Of a stretch of 44,700 nucleotides of DNA, positions 16,722 through 26,315 are shown in pieces (within the stretch, counting starts at the first letter, position 1; every line of letters begins with the position of its first letter). The stretch comes from Candidatus Zhuqueibacterota bacterium. Lineage in GTDB: Bacteria; Zhuqueibacterota; Zhuqueibacteria; Thermofontimicrobiales; Sulfurfontimicrobiaceae. A program made the position numbers and the translations under genes. The notes under the pieces are model-generated. The model saw nothing but the letters and a program-made list of their open reading frames with translations. It searched no databases and was not told the origin of the DNA. Where the stretch lies: positions 1 to 44,700 of the forward strand of contig JAFGMA010000059.1 in the NCBI GenBank assembly GCA_016927835.1, written 5' to 3'.

Positions 16722-17696
16722 TCAAATTTGGCTTTGCTGCTTCGAAACTGAGGATGAGAAAGTTAAACTTTCAAATGCATCGATTGTCGCCTGATAATTT
16801 TCCATCGTCATCCCAACCGAGCTGTATTCCTCGACATAGCCGATAAATCCGCCCCGCTCGGTTCCCAGGGCGTTGAAAAGCCTTTGCCCTTCGCTCAAAA
16901 TTTCTTCACGCGTGCCGCTGATAGAAACCGTCTGGTAGCTTATGGGGACCATAAAACATTGCTTGCCTTTGAGCTGCTTGCCGATATGTTCAATATTGAC
17001 AACATTTGGCTGAGAAATATTCATTACATCCACGCCGATTTCATGAAAATCCGGGATAATGGCATCGATATTTCCACAGCTATGAAACCAGACATGAAGC
17101 CCCAGTCGATGTGCAAGTCCAAATTGGGACTGGTAGCGCGGTTTGAATTTATCGCGCCAGATTGCAGGTGAGATGATCAGGCTATTTTGCGTGCCCCAAT
17201 CATCTGCGAAATGAACGCCATCAAAACCGTTTTCAGCCGCCAGCACGATCATTTGTTTCTCAAATTCGATAATCCGGTCGAACAGGTCGTTCGATTTTTG
17301 AGGTTCTACCAGGAAATCGATCATGCTGTTTTCGAATCCGCGGATGAACGTGTATTTATTGAAGCCGGTAAGCCCGATGCCAGCAAGCAGGTAATGACCA
17401 TCAACCAGTTCCATGAAAGCTTCCAAATTGCTTAGCCGCTCTTCCGCGCGCAATTCCGGAACTTTGTATCGGGGATACTGAGCCCACTCGCGGATGACCG
17501 GGTCCTCAGGCTGCCCCATCGTGCCGTCATTCATGGTCTTCCATTTAAATCCCCATTCATTTACGCCATCCTTTTGCAGGCTTAAGCCGTAGCATAAAAT
17601 ATCCCCAACGGGACGATTGTAATTGAAGTGATAAACCGGGATTCGATCCGGATTATCGAACTGAATCGCTTTGCGCACACGCTCCTTCTTGGTCAT
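16722..17696 (-). CDS. uroporphyrinogen decarboxylase (URO-D)-family methyltransferase-like protein
   Basis: 324 residues. It starts TKKERVRKAIQFDNPDRIPVY, typical for the corrinoid-linked branch of the URO-D superfamily (MtaA/CmuA type). FADDWGTQNSLIISP (163-177) and HVWFHSCGNI (201-210) follow; the His and Cys of HSCGN are the zinc ligands that activate the thiol in methyltransferase members. True HemE lacks this motif, so haem synthesis is unlikely. Such proteins are often encoded next to sugar genes in FCB and Planctomycetes genomes with no assigned role. The neighbour downstream is the GH38 gene, 219 bases away, with a possible separate promoter. Confidence 0.82.
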   Translation of the reverse strand: MTKKERVRKAIQFDNPDRIPVYHFNYNRPVGDILCYGLSLQKDGVNEWGFKWKTMNDGTMGQPEDPVIREWAQYPRYKVPELRAEERLSNLEAFMELVDGHYLLAGIGLTGFNKYTFIRGFENSMIDFLVEPQKSNDLFDRIIEFEKQMIVLAAENGFDGVHFADDWGTQNSLIISPAIWRDKFKPRYQSQFGLAHRLGLHVWFHSCGNIDAIIPDFHEIGVDVMNISQPNVVNIEHIGKQLKGKQCFMVPISYQTVSISGTREEILSEGQRLFNALGTERGGFIGYVEEYSSVGMTMENYQATIDAFESLTFSSSVSKQQSQI

Positions 17697-18456
17697 CGTT
17701 TTGACTTTCGCTTTGAGTTATTCTCAATTTTGTGGATTGATGCTTATAATATGACCTGGTCACGTTTGAAACATGCAAAAATGACAGGCACAACCGCATT
17801 TTCATTCAATTGATAGTACACCCGAAAGGTTCCTTTTTCTTCATGTTGACTGGTGCGGAAGGATGTACATCTATCGTTCTTTCATTATGCAGCGCCGGGA
17901 AACATGGGCTGTTCGCAGATTGATTTTTCGGCGGATGAGATTAAGAAGGATTCTCACAGAGGTTCTGATATATAACCTGCGGGGTATTCAAATAAATGCA
18001 AAAATCTTGAGAGATGTGCGACTTTCTCGCCGGTATGAGTCAAATGCTCCTGAAATAGCCATTTCTGACCCTTTCCGAAAGCACGTTGTACGTTTACCTG
18101 CTGAACAATTGCGAGAAATAAATATTGTACCGGTTTACCAAATGCTGCTGAGTTCAGCAGCAACTGCTTCAAACGAGTATTAATAGATTTGAAATTGAAT
18201 AGACACCCTTGTAAATTCCATTTACCAGATAGATGATGAAGCTTGTAATTTTCACTCAATATGACGTTTAATCCTGCTGTTTACTGAAGTCGGGCAAGCC
18301 ACTATTCGAGATGGTGGTGTGAATTCCAGGGCAATTCCATTCCTTCCGCTATATTGCTGCTCGATTTCTTTAAAAAAATGGCGAAGCCGCAAATCGGGCT
18401 AAAAGCCATCCGTCAAACTAACGGATGGTGGATTAGTCCGATTTGAGCTATTTTTT
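17697..18456. other. long intergenic region, no supported gene
   Basis: 760 bases. Overlapping frames on both strands (17863-18183 plus, 17954-18259 minus) have no ribosome binding site or recognisable motif. The right end holds a strong hairpin (18391-18444). Otherwise I see nothing definite. Confidence 0.5.
18370..18444 (-). terminator. hairpin terminator of the 1560-residue protein gene
   Basis: A long stem runs from 18391 to 18444: the AAATCGG...CCATCCGT arm pairs with ACGGATGG...CCGATTT. A second small GGCTTCGCC hairpin followed by seven U on the minus strand (A-run at 18372-18378) completes a plausible terminator 13 bases after the stop codon. Confidence 0.6.
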
Positions 18457-21400
18457 TTACTTAACCAGCATCATTTTTTGATGAAATGCAAGATTTCCCG
18501 CGGTTAGCCGGCAAATGTAAATTCCACTGGTAACCGACTTGCCGGTTTTGTCTTTTGCGGTCCAGTTGATAGAGTGGATACCGGCTGCCTGGAAACCATC
18601 CACTAAATTTGTGACCAGGCGACCATCGATATCAAATATTTGCAGTAGCACGCTGCCCGGTTTCGGCAGGGCGTAGGAAATGGTGGTGATTGGATTAAAT
18701 GGATTAGGATGATTCTGGTAAAGCGTATAATTTTCAGGGAGAGATTGATCCGACTGCTTAACAGAATTAGTTCTGATAGTAAACTTCCAGGTTTCCGAAG
18801 GCTCACCATAAATCGCCGCATCCCGGGCTGTGACGCGCCACCAGTAGTCACTTGCTTCCAGCAAAAAAGGAACCGTAAACGTGCCAGCTCCGCTGCTTTC
18901 GGCTACTGGCGGAACGGGATTGAAGCCGGTTGTATGATATCGACTTTCGAACGGGCTGCCATAGATTGAGTTTGAAAAGTTGCTGTCGGTGGCGATTTCA
19001 ACTTTAAAATGAAGTGAGTCACCGTTATCATCGGAAGGCGCAGACCAGCTTAGCATCGGCTTATTATTGGTGATAATGCTATTATTTGCGGGCGCGGTCA
19101 ATTGGACCACCTCTGGCGCTACATTAGGCATGCGACATGTTGAAAATGTATAGCTATCCGTATGCATTTGATTGCCCGCAATGTCTGCCGCATCGACGGC
19201 AACATTGACCATTACATTGTAAGCAAAGGGACTCGGCGACTGAAAGGTGACGGTATAATCGGTTGGTGTACCCGCAATCCTGCGATTTACCAGAAGACCA
19301 TTTACTTTCATGGTGATCGAGCCTGAGTCTGCTCCACAAATGTCATCCTTGACATGTACGGTTATATTGGTATTCACATCTATATTTAATGCCGATTTTG
19401 GGGGATTGTGCTCAACCGTATATGGCGGCGCAGTATCGATTGTGAATTGATATGTTGTCGAAGCAGCGCCATAAATACTTCCATCAGTTGCTGAAACTCG
19501 CCAATAATAAGTTCCATCTCCGAGGATGAATTGCAAGGTGTAGCTGCACGCACCGTAATCCTGGGCTGCCGGCGGTGCCGGACTGAATCCTGAGAGGTTA
19601 TTCCGGCTCTCGAAGGGGCTTCCATAAATCGGGGTGCTAAAGTTAATATCTTTCGCAGCCTCGACTTTAAAGTGCAGCGAGTCATTATTTGCATCTGATG
19701 GCACAGTCCAGGTTAACGTCGGAATATTATTTTTTGTGCAGCTTCTGTCTGCTGGTGACGTCAACACCGGCGCTTCAGGTGCCTGATTTCCCGGACCAGC
19801 GGTGATAAAATAATAGCCTTCCGTATTCATTTTATTGCCGGCGAAATCTTCAGCATCAATTGTTACAGTGACTGTCTGATTGTAGGTGAAATCTGTGGGC
19901 GGATCATAGCTTACGGCATAATCGGAAGGAGTGCCGGATATGTCAGGCGTAACCTGAATGCCGCCTAGCTTCATCACAATACTGGATTGCTCTACGCCGG
20001 ATTGGGTGTCTTTGATATGAAATGAAATATCGGTATCAATTGCAGCTTCCTGAGCATACTTTTGTGGACGATGATCGGACGTAAAAGGCGGTGCTGTTTC
20101 GATGATGAAGCTATAAATTGCGGAAGCATCTCCGTAACCAAATCCATCATGCGCCGAAACTCGCCAAAAATAGGTTCCGGCATTGAGTGCCGATTGAAAC
20201 GCGTAACTGCCACTGCTGGTACCTGCTGCTAATGGCGGCAACGGACTAAAGCCGACGGAGTTGATTCGACTTTCAAACGGACTGCCGGGGAGCGGATAAG
20301 TAAAATTGTTATCCGAGGCAACCTCGACTTTAAAATGGAGCGAGTCGTCATCGTCATCGGAAGAAATGTTGAAAGCGAGGATTGGCGGATTGGCTGCGGC
20401 ATAACTATTCGTTTCCGGAGACGTCGGCGTCGGCGATGGCGGTGGTGCGTTGTACATGTCCATTCTCGCATAAATATCATTCGCGGTTAACGTATTCCGA
20501 CCATCCTCCCAAACAGCGATAATCCGGCGATTTGCCAGGGCAACGCGCGGGTAATGTTGAATGCTCGGGTTGGTGTTGGAATTCATCTGGTAACTGGCTC
20601 CCGCCGGGCTGCCATCGCGATCAAAACGCCGACAATAAATATCCCGTACCTCATTATCGGTGCCATAGGTATCGTACGTCGTATACCAGACAACGGCAAA
20701 ATTGCCTTGATAATCCACTTCGACCGAGGGTGACCACTGATCAAAACTTTCAGTGTTATCATTCACCTTAAAATTGGCGCCGATCAAATCGCCGCTGCTG
20801 CTGTATCGTTGGCAGAAAATATCCCGGCTCCCATTGCGATTATCAAACCAGACAACCACAAATGAGCCATCGTCGTAAACCGCGATATCAGGATTATAAT
20901 TGCCAACTCCCGCAGCATCGTCATTCACGATGAAATTGTCGCCGTCGGGAGTGCCATCATGTTTGAATTTTTGGCAATAAATATCATCATCACCATTGCG
21001 GCTGTCTTCCCAGGCAATGGCGCAATTCCCATTGCCATCAAATCCAATAGCCGGATCCTCCTGAGCGGTGGTTCCAGCATCCGCATTGACTTTAAAGTTA
21101 GCACCTTGAGCCGTGCCATTGTTGTTAAATCGCTGGCAGTAAATGTCCCAATCCCCATTTCGCCGGTCTTCCCAGGCAACCCAAAAATTACCATTTTCGT
21201 CTATACACACCGCCGGATCAACTCTTGTAAAACTTGAGATCGCCTCCTCGCTGATCCTGAAATTGACTCCAAGGGCAGCACCAAAACTATTGTAGCGCTG
21301 ACCGTAAATTTCATGATACTCGCTCCGAACATCGTACCATACAACGACAAAATCACCGCTTTGATTGGCATCGATATCAGGTAGGTAATGCACCAAACCA

Positions 21401-23139
21401 GCATCACTCACCATAAAATTGGGTCCCAGCGCTGCGCCGCTGTTATCGTAACGCTGACAGTAAATATCCGGAACATTGACGTTTTTTCGAAAATCTTCCC
21501 AGGCGATTACGAAATTACCTTGTCCATCCACCCCGACGGTCGGAAATCGCTGGTTTACGGTTCCATTATCATTATTCAATCGAAAATTGGCGCCCTCTAA
21601 CGTGCCGTCGTTTTGGTAACGCTGACAATAAATATCGTGATAGCCCTCGCGTTGATCGTTCCATACAAACAGAAAATTGCCATTACTGTCCATTGCACTC
21701 ACCGGAGAAGTATAGTAATAGCTTAAATTAGGAACAAACTCATTCACCTTTAAATTTGATCCGATGGGCTGGGCTGCGCTGTCAAAACGCTGGTAGTAAA
21801 GATCTACCCAACTGTTACTATCACTAAAATTAGTATCGTTCCGTTGATCTTCCCAAATAACCACGAAACTGCCGTTGCCCCTAACACTCAGCGAAGGCCG
21901 ATAATAGCGACTGCTGCCTGCCGGTGCATCATGGACATCAAACTGATCTCCCAGCGCCGTACCGCTGCTGTTATAGCGCCGACCGTACAAGCCGTCATTT
22001 TGCTTCGCCCAGACGATCACAAAATTGCCGGAATCGTCCACATCGACGTCCGGATTGCTGCCACCCCATAGACTATTCACTTGAAAATTATCTTCAAGCG
22101 GCGTACCGCTGCTGTTGTAGCGTCGGCAATAAATCGCAGCGGTGCTGAGAGACCAGACAACGATAAAATTACCATTGCTATCAACAGCGATGGCAGGATC
22201 ATTCGATCTTTCAGCCGAAATATCGCTAATCATAAAATTGCCACCCAACGGGATTCCGCTGCTGGAGTAACGCTGGCAGTAAATATCATTTTTGAAACTA
22301 CCCAGACGATGATCATCGTTCCAGACGATTACAAAATTGCCCAAATTATCCATGCCAATCGCAGGAGCAGAATGCGAGCAAGTCACTCCGTCGGTATTGA
22401 CTTTTTCATTAGTACCGAGTGGTTCACCATTATTTGTAAAACGTTGGAAATAGATGTCGGGATTATTTGGAGTTGAACGCTGGTCAGACCAGACCACCGT
22501 AAAATTGCCGTTGGGATCGATTGCGACATCGGGAAGGATAGTAGAATAACTGAAATACTCAACAACACGAAATTTGTCGCCCAATGGTGTGCCGTTGCCT
22601 GCATAACGTTGGCAGAATATCTTTGAGAAACCATTGAAATCACGATCTTCCCAGACAACGACTAAATTGCCGGCATCGTTCATTGCGACCGCCGGTTCCT
22701 CTTTATCACTTCGTCCCAAATTTTCATTCACCCGAAAATCATCCGGCATTCCAGCTTGTTGTTGAAAAACCGGTAGGCGAGTGAAGTTTCCGTCATGCTG
22801 GATTTGGTGAAAGAGCGCCAAGTTATCATCGTCATCTTTGTCAGCCCAACCGCCATGATTTTTTTCAATCAGGCGCAATAGAATAGCTTTTAGCCGATCT
22901 TCCCCAGGTCCTTCGTGCAATACATCTACGAGCTCGGTCACATCCGACGACGAATAAACGGGGCAACCCAAATTACTTACTGTTTCGGCTACTTGTCTTT
23001 CTGTAACCTGACCTCGTTGTTGTAATTTCTGAAAATATGACAAGAATGCTTCAACCCGAGGATCAAAACAAAGCACCTGTGCCGCTAATAAGCTGTAAAA
23101 CAAGGTGATTCCTGCCATAAAATAGTATATACGTTTCAT
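18457..23139 (-). CDS. secreted repeat protein with T9SS C-terminal sorting domain
   Basis: 1560 residues. A signal peptide (MKRIYYFMAGITLFYSLLAA) opens a region of about 115 residues with no clear homology. Then come about 14 tandem repeats of 55-65 residues with consensus PDIAVDxNGNFVVVWxDxR, DIYCQRYxSSG and NFKVN. Three fibronectin/Ig-like units follow, each with SDDxxDSLHFKVE, a GSPFESR box and YFWRV; the third unit is shortened. The last 80 residues (starting YQNHPNPFNPIT, ending HQKMMLVK) are a T9SS type A sorting domain. The repeats recall bladed or sialidase-like beta structures, so a cell-surface adhesin or glycan-binding role is inferred. GGAGG precedes the ATG. It is probably a single-gene unit with its own terminator. 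Confidence 0.85.
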   Translation of the reverse strand: MKRIYYFMAGITLFYSLLAAQVLCFDPRVEAFLSYFQKLQQRGQVTERQVAETVSNLGCPVYSSSDVTELVDVLHEGPGEDRLKAILLRLIEKNHGGWADKDDDDNLALFHQIQHDGNFTRLPVFQQQAGMPDDFRVNENLGRSDKEEPAVAMNDAGNLVVVWEDRDFNGFSKIFCQRYAGNGTPLGDKFRVVEYFSYSTILPDVAIDPNGNFTVVWSDQRSTPNNPDIYFQRFTNNGEPLGTNEKVNTDGVTCSHSAPAIGMDNLGNFVIVWNDDHRLGSFKNDIYCQRYSSSGIPLGGNFMISDISAERSNDPAIAVDSNGNFIVVWSLSTAAIYCRRYNSSGTPLEDNFQVNSLWGGSNPDVDVDDSGNFVIVWAKQNDGLYGRRYNSSGTALGDQFDVHDAPAGSSRYYRPSLSVRGNGSFVVIWEDQRNDTNFSDSNSWVDLYYQRFDSAAQPIGSNLKVNEFVPNLSYYYTSPVSAMDSNGNFLFVWNDQREGYHDIYCQRYQNDGTLEGANFRLNNDNGTVNQRFPTVGVDGQGNFVIAWEDFRKNVNVPDIYCQRYDNSGAALGPNFMVSDAGLVHYLPDIDANQSGDFVVVWYDVRSEYHEIYGQRYNSFGAALGVNFRISEEAISSFTRVDPAVCIDENGNFWVAWEDRRNGDWDIYCQRFNNNGTAQGANFKVNADAGTTAQEDPAIGFDGNGNCAIAWEDSRNGDDDIYCQKFKHDGTPDGDNFIVNDDAAGVGNYNPDIAVYDDGSFVVVWFDNRNGSRDIFCQRYSSSGDLIGANFKVNDNTESFDQWSPSVEVDYQGNFAVVWYTTYDTYGTDNEVRDIYCRRFDRDGSPAGASYQMNSNTNPSIQHYPRVALANRRIIAVWEDGRNTLTANDIYARMDMYNAPPPSPTPTSPETNSYAAANPPILAFNISSDDDDDSLHFKVEVASDNNFTYPLPGSPFESRINSVGFSPLPPLAAGTSSGSYAFQSALNAGTYFWRVSAHDGFGYGDASAIYSFIIETAPPFTSDHRPQKYAQEAAIDTDISFHIKDTQSGVEQSSIVMKLGGIQVTPDISGTPSDYAVSYDPPTDFTYNQTVTVTIDAEDFAGNKMNTEGYYFITAGPGNQAPEAPVLTSPADRSCTKNNIPTLTWTVPSDANNDSLHFKVEAAKDINFSTPIYGSPFESRNNLSGFSPAPPAAQDYGACSYTLQFILGDGTYYWRVSATDGSIYGAASTTYQFTIDTAPPYTVEHNPPKSALNIDVNTNITVHVKDDICGADSGSITMKVNGLLVNRRIAGTPTDYTVTFQSPSPFAYNVMVNVAVDAADIAGNQMHTDSYTFSTCRMPNVAPEVVQLTAPANNSIITNNKPMLSWSAPSDDNGDSLHFKVEIATDSNFSNSIYGSPFESRYHTTGFNPVPPVAESSGAGTFTVPFLLEASDYWWRVTARDAAIYGEPSETWKFTIRTNSVKQSDQSLPENYTLYQNHPNPFNPITTISYALPKPGSVLLQIFDIDGRLVTNLVDGFQAAGIHSINWTAKDKTGKSVTSGIYICRLTAGNLAFHQKMMLVK

Positions 23140-23431
23140 TGATTGCCTCCGTCATTTTTATTCAGATATTAGAACTGCAAATTAACCCTCCATTACTAAC
23201 AACGTATAGGCGACTAAAAATAATCCTGTTGGTGTAAAATTGATTGCTTCAATTTCCAAAATGCATAATTAATTTTACTCAAGTTTCGTAGTTGTTAACC
23301 TATTAAAAAACAATAAAACAAAATTTTGATGATTATCCTTAATATGAATAAAATTAAAGTATAAGAACACTTTCCATTTTGAGCATAAAATAAGGTTTAT
23401 TCAAATGAGGGTATCTTTAAAAGCTTCTTGA

Positions 23432-23518
23432 AACGCAGAGACCGCTGAGTTCGCAGAGGAAAAACAAAAATAAAGATCGTTTCTCTGCGGTTCTCAGCGT
23501 CCTCGGGGCCTCTGCGTT
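23432..23518. repeat. CGCAGAG-type dispersed palindrome
   Basis: AACGCAGAGACCGCTGAG begins the left arm, and the right arm ends CTCAGCGTCCTCGGGGCCTC then TGCGTT. The two are imperfect reverse complements with one insertion. This kind of palindrome is a widespread scattered repeat in environmental bacterial genomes. Confidence 0.55.
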
Positions 23519-23521
23519 AAA

Positions 23522-23628
23522 TTTAGGAGGTGGGATAAAATAAATTACTCAGTAAAATTTCCTAAGCTGCGATTTATCAAAATTATTTTTAAGCAAAATG
23601 CCCAAGTTATTTAATCCCACCTCCTAAA
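23522..23628. repeat. 107-bp element bounded by perfect 15-bp inverted repeats
   Basis: TTTAGGAGGTGGGAT (23522-23536) and ATCCCACCTCCTAAA (23614-23628) are exact reverse complements around 77 AT-rich bases. It abuts the palindrome at 23432-23518. Confidence 0.6.
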
Positions 23629-23850
23629 CGAGGCACTCTCATAGCCTGACGCTCTTTGAATCATTCATTCAAATTCATGCTTAAAACTGAATTCAATTTG
23701 CGTATTCGGCTAATTATTTGTATTTTTGTTAGATACAAAATAAGAATTAGCTCTTTATGAATAATTCAAGATATAGAGCCTGGATGAATCCCTCAGCAAG
23801 CACCTTCTTCCGGCGCCAGAATTATTTTTTACATATCCTCGATATAGTCC

Positions 23851-23879
23851 TTGCGAAATCAGAATGAATATATTATATT
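23851..23879 (+). promoter_or_regulatory. promoter-like site upstream of the 119-residue protein
   Basis: TTGCGA (23851-23856), a 17-base spacer and TATATT (23874-23879). It lies about 180 bases before the start at 24059, implying a long 5-prime leader. Confidence 0.45.
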
Positions 23880-24058
23880 TAAGTCTTTAATTTCAGAATA
23901 AGGTTTAGCGAGCGAAGCCTGGTCATTAAAAAACGAGCACACAATTTTCTCACTATTGTTCAACATTCTATGTCGGAAAAGCCTGTAATCCGACGGGGAC
24001 GTAATGAAATAAAAATAAATCGCAACAGGCAATCATGAATTAAATCCGGAGGTACAAA

Positions 24059-24418
24059 ATGAGTAAGCTAGCTACAAGCGGACAGGATGGCAAAGAATAT
24101 TTTTATCTCTTTGAGAACACGACCCCTGTAGCACTGGGACAGGAAGTAAATACCTTTTTTCAAAAATTGGGCTATAAGCTGGAGGAAGGTACTAATCAAT
24201 TCGGTATTTACGGAACCGGTAGTCCGGTTTTGAGAGTGCTTTTCGGTGCTTTTGCGAAACGATATAAATTCAACGTCGCAATTCGGGAAAATGCCAAGCA
24301 GGTAAAACTTACAATTAACGAGGCTATGAGCGGCTATTCGGGTGGTCTGATTGGGAAAAGCAAAATGAAAAAGGAATTTCAGAAAATCACCGAAGCGATA
24401 AAAACAAATCTGGCTTAA
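24059..24418 (+). CDS. small conserved-looking protein of unknown function
   Basis: 119 residues. I do not recognise the family. It has no signal peptide or obvious membrane span. A first half with a strand/helix pattern (EYFYLFENTTPVALGQEV) leads to a Gly-rich LFGAFAKRYKFNVAI segment. The end is rich in Lys and helical (SGGLIGKSKMKKEFQKI). A strong CCGGAGG ribosome binding site sits 6 bases before the ATG, and a promoter-like site lies upstream, so it is very likely expressed. It stands alone between two genes for T9SS-exported proteins, with no clear functional link. Confidence 0.7.
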   Translation: MSKLATSGQDGKEYFYLFENTTPVALGQEVNTFFQKLGYKLEEGTNQFGIYGTGSPVLRVLFGAFAKRYKFNVAIRENAKQVKLTINEAMSGYSGGLIGKSKMKKEFQKITEAIKTNLA

Positions 24419-24938
24419 TATTGCAATCTTTCCGCCGGGCGGCGCGTCGCTTGATTGCCGCTGTTGACGATTTGTCGCCCGGTGCGTGTGCGCTTTTGAT
24501 GTATCACTTCTGTGCGCCTCCACAAACCGAACGTAAATAAATTCATTCGTCAAAAAATAGCTATCGTGCCCTGGCGAAAAGCCAAAGATTTTTTCTCCTG
24601 AGTAGCGTCGAAGGGTGATTACTCTTGTTTTTACGCGATGTTTCGACTTTGTCAAGCATGAAGATGATGGTTTTCATTCGGGCATTACAGAGCAAATTTT
24701 ATTCACGCACCTGGCACGCTTTATCATGGGTTTCCGCAAATGGGACGGACAACTGTCGCACGGAGCCGGATACATGTCACAACGGATCCCATACGTATCG
24801 GCTGCCCTGGTGGTGCATGGGCAAGGACAAGATCGCCCGGGAGATACGCGCATGCCTTATTCATTTTAAAATACTTCATTTGCAATATGCCAGATGACTT
24901 TGAATCGATTATCGTTGATCCGTAATTAGGGAATCGAA
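24419..24938. other. intergenic region, no supported gene
   Basis: 520 bases between the small unknown gene and the xylanase gene. A stretch near 24590-24616 (CTCCTGAGTAGCGTCGAAGG) resembles one arm of the MITE-like element, possibly a decayed copy. Overlapping short frames lack ribosome binding sites. Confidence 0.4.
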
Positions 24939-26315
24939 ATGAAACAGGCAATCATCTTGTTGAGCCTTTTTTGCGCTATATTTGCTGCAAATGCGCAACC
25001 GCCTGAACCATCCGGTCGCCGGCTTCGTGAAATCGTCGAAACGTTATATTCAGACGGAAGTATTATCATTGGAGCCACAGCCGGATATTCTGATTTTGGA
25101 ACAAATACGATCGTCCTTTTAGACCGGGAATTCTGTTATGTGACGTCTGATAATGATTTCAAGCAGATGACAATCCATCCGGATAATTCATACTGGAATA
25201 CAGTCGAACCTTATGCCTGGCTTCAGCATATCATTGAAAATAATCAAATACTTCGAATGCACTCTCCCATCGGACCTCAATGCTCTGCCTGGGCAAAATG
25301 GGACAGCACCACCGCAACCGAACTCGATAGCAACATGACACAATTTTTGCGCGAATTATGCCGGCATTCGAACGGACAGCTTGGTGTAGAATATATGGAT
25401 GTTGTCAATGAAACCATAGTCAACGGAGAATGGCATACGGATAAATCGGGCTTCGCCTGGGAATGTCCCTGGTATAAAATCGGCGTGGATTCGACTGATA
25501 AAAATCTGACGCCCATTTATATCACAAAGGCATTTGAATTAGTCCAGAGATACGGACCGGATATAAAATTTATCTATAACCATCACGAGCCGCCGGTTGT
25601 GTACGCCTCCTGGAACTTGCTGAAAGAAACCATCTATTATCTGAGAAATCAGGGATTGAGAGTTGACGGAATCGGCTGGCAGGCACATATTGATAATGGC
25701 ACTGCATCGCCGGAAAATCTGCTGGCTCTCGATAGCCTGATCACCTGGACCCACAACAATCATCTGGAATTCCATATCACCGAGGCAAGTGTATGGCTGA
25801 AAAACGGATACTATAGCGAAATCCTGATCGAGCAAGCTGCAACTTACAGGGCGATTGTTGATTTATTACTGGAAAAGCGCTTCAATGGCAAGGTCGGTTG
25901 GAATACCTGGAATATCGATGATGCAACATGCTGGCACAAAGAATGGTTCCCGGGATTATTCGATGCGGATTATTTTCCGAAACCGGCATACTGTGCGATT
26001 CAAACCGCATTGGAAAATGATATGACCGGAATCGCACATACTCAGGAGAATGAGCTTATCCGGTTCGCCGGCTATCCCAATCCTTTCAATAGCGCAATCC
26101 GCCTGTTCTATTCTGTTCTGCGTACATCCCATATCAAAATCGAAATATTCAACATTTTAGGAAAAATTGAAGCTACTATCCTGGATGAATTTCAGGCATC
26201 CGGGAATTACACAATTGACTGGTGCGCTCCGAAAAATTTAATATCGACTATTTTCTTCGCCAGAATTACAATAAATGCAAAATCGACTTCGATCAAACTA
26301 ATCGCTGTTAAATAG
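24939..26315 (+). CDS. secreted GH10 endo-xylanase-like protein with T9SS tail
   Basis: 458 residues. The signal peptide (residues 1-19, ending AANA) is followed by a compact GH10 barrel. YMDVVNE (152-158) gives the acid/base Glu158 and FHITEA (279-284) the nucleophile Glu282. VTSDNDFKQM (68-77) replaces the usual VTxENEMKW, and the RMHSP region keeps only the first of the two conserved His. WNTWNIDD provides the late aromatic box. The final 80 residues (GYPNPFN onward, ending KLIAVK) form a T9SS sorting domain, so the protein should be exported to the cell surface or medium. Catalytic residues are intact but the barrel is divergent, so the substrate may not be plain xylan. RBS AGGGAA precedes the ATG. 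Confidence 0.85.
   Translation: MKQAIILLSLFCAIFAANAQPPEPSGRRLREIVETLYSDGSIIIGATAGYSDFGTNTIVLLDREFCYVTSDNDFKQMTIHPDNSYWNTVEPYAWLQHIIENNQILRMHSPIGPQCSAWAKWDSTTATELDSNMTQFLRELCRHSNGQLGVEYMDVVNETIVNGEWHTDKSGFAWECPWYKIGVDSTDKNLTPIYITKAFELVQRYGPDIKFIYNHHEPPVVYASWNLLKETIYYLRNQGLRVDGIGWQAHIDNGTASPENLLALDSLITWTHNNHLEFHITEASVWLKNGYYSEILIEQAATYRAIVDLLLEKRFNGKVGWNTWNIDDATCWHKEWFPGLFDADYFPKPAYCAIQTALENDMTGIAHTQENELIRFAGYPNPFNSAIRLFYSVLRTSHIKIEIFNILGKIEATILDEFQASGNYTIDWCAPKNLISTIFFARITINAKSTSIKLIAVK

Larger units (their letters stand above)
23140..24058. other. long intergenic region with nested inverted repeats
   Basis: 919 bases of AT-rich DNA. It contains a CGCAGAG-type palindrome (23432-23518), a perfect 15-bp inverted repeat pair (23522-23536 and 23614-23628) and a promoter-like site (23851-23879). 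I see no supported coding region. Confidence 0.55.

Noticed and set aside
17863..18259. Overlapping reading frames of about 100 residues on both strands in the gap after the URO-D gene
   Set aside because: No ribosome binding site, no recognisable motif, and both frames cover the same bases. The composition looks non-coding.
18457..23139. CRISPR-like or DNA-level tandem repeat in the repeat-protein gene
   Set aside because: The periodicity is at the protein level, with diverged codons and variable spacing, and the frame is open throughout.
24560..24620. Possible third copy of the MITE-like element
   Set aside because: Only one degenerate arm (CTCCTGAGTAGCGTCGAAGG) is visible. The terminal repeats and second arm are missing, so it is not listed as a copy.
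24615..24897. 84- and 90-residue frames upstream of the xylanase gene
   Set aside because: They overlap each other in different frames, lack ribosome binding sites and show no family features.
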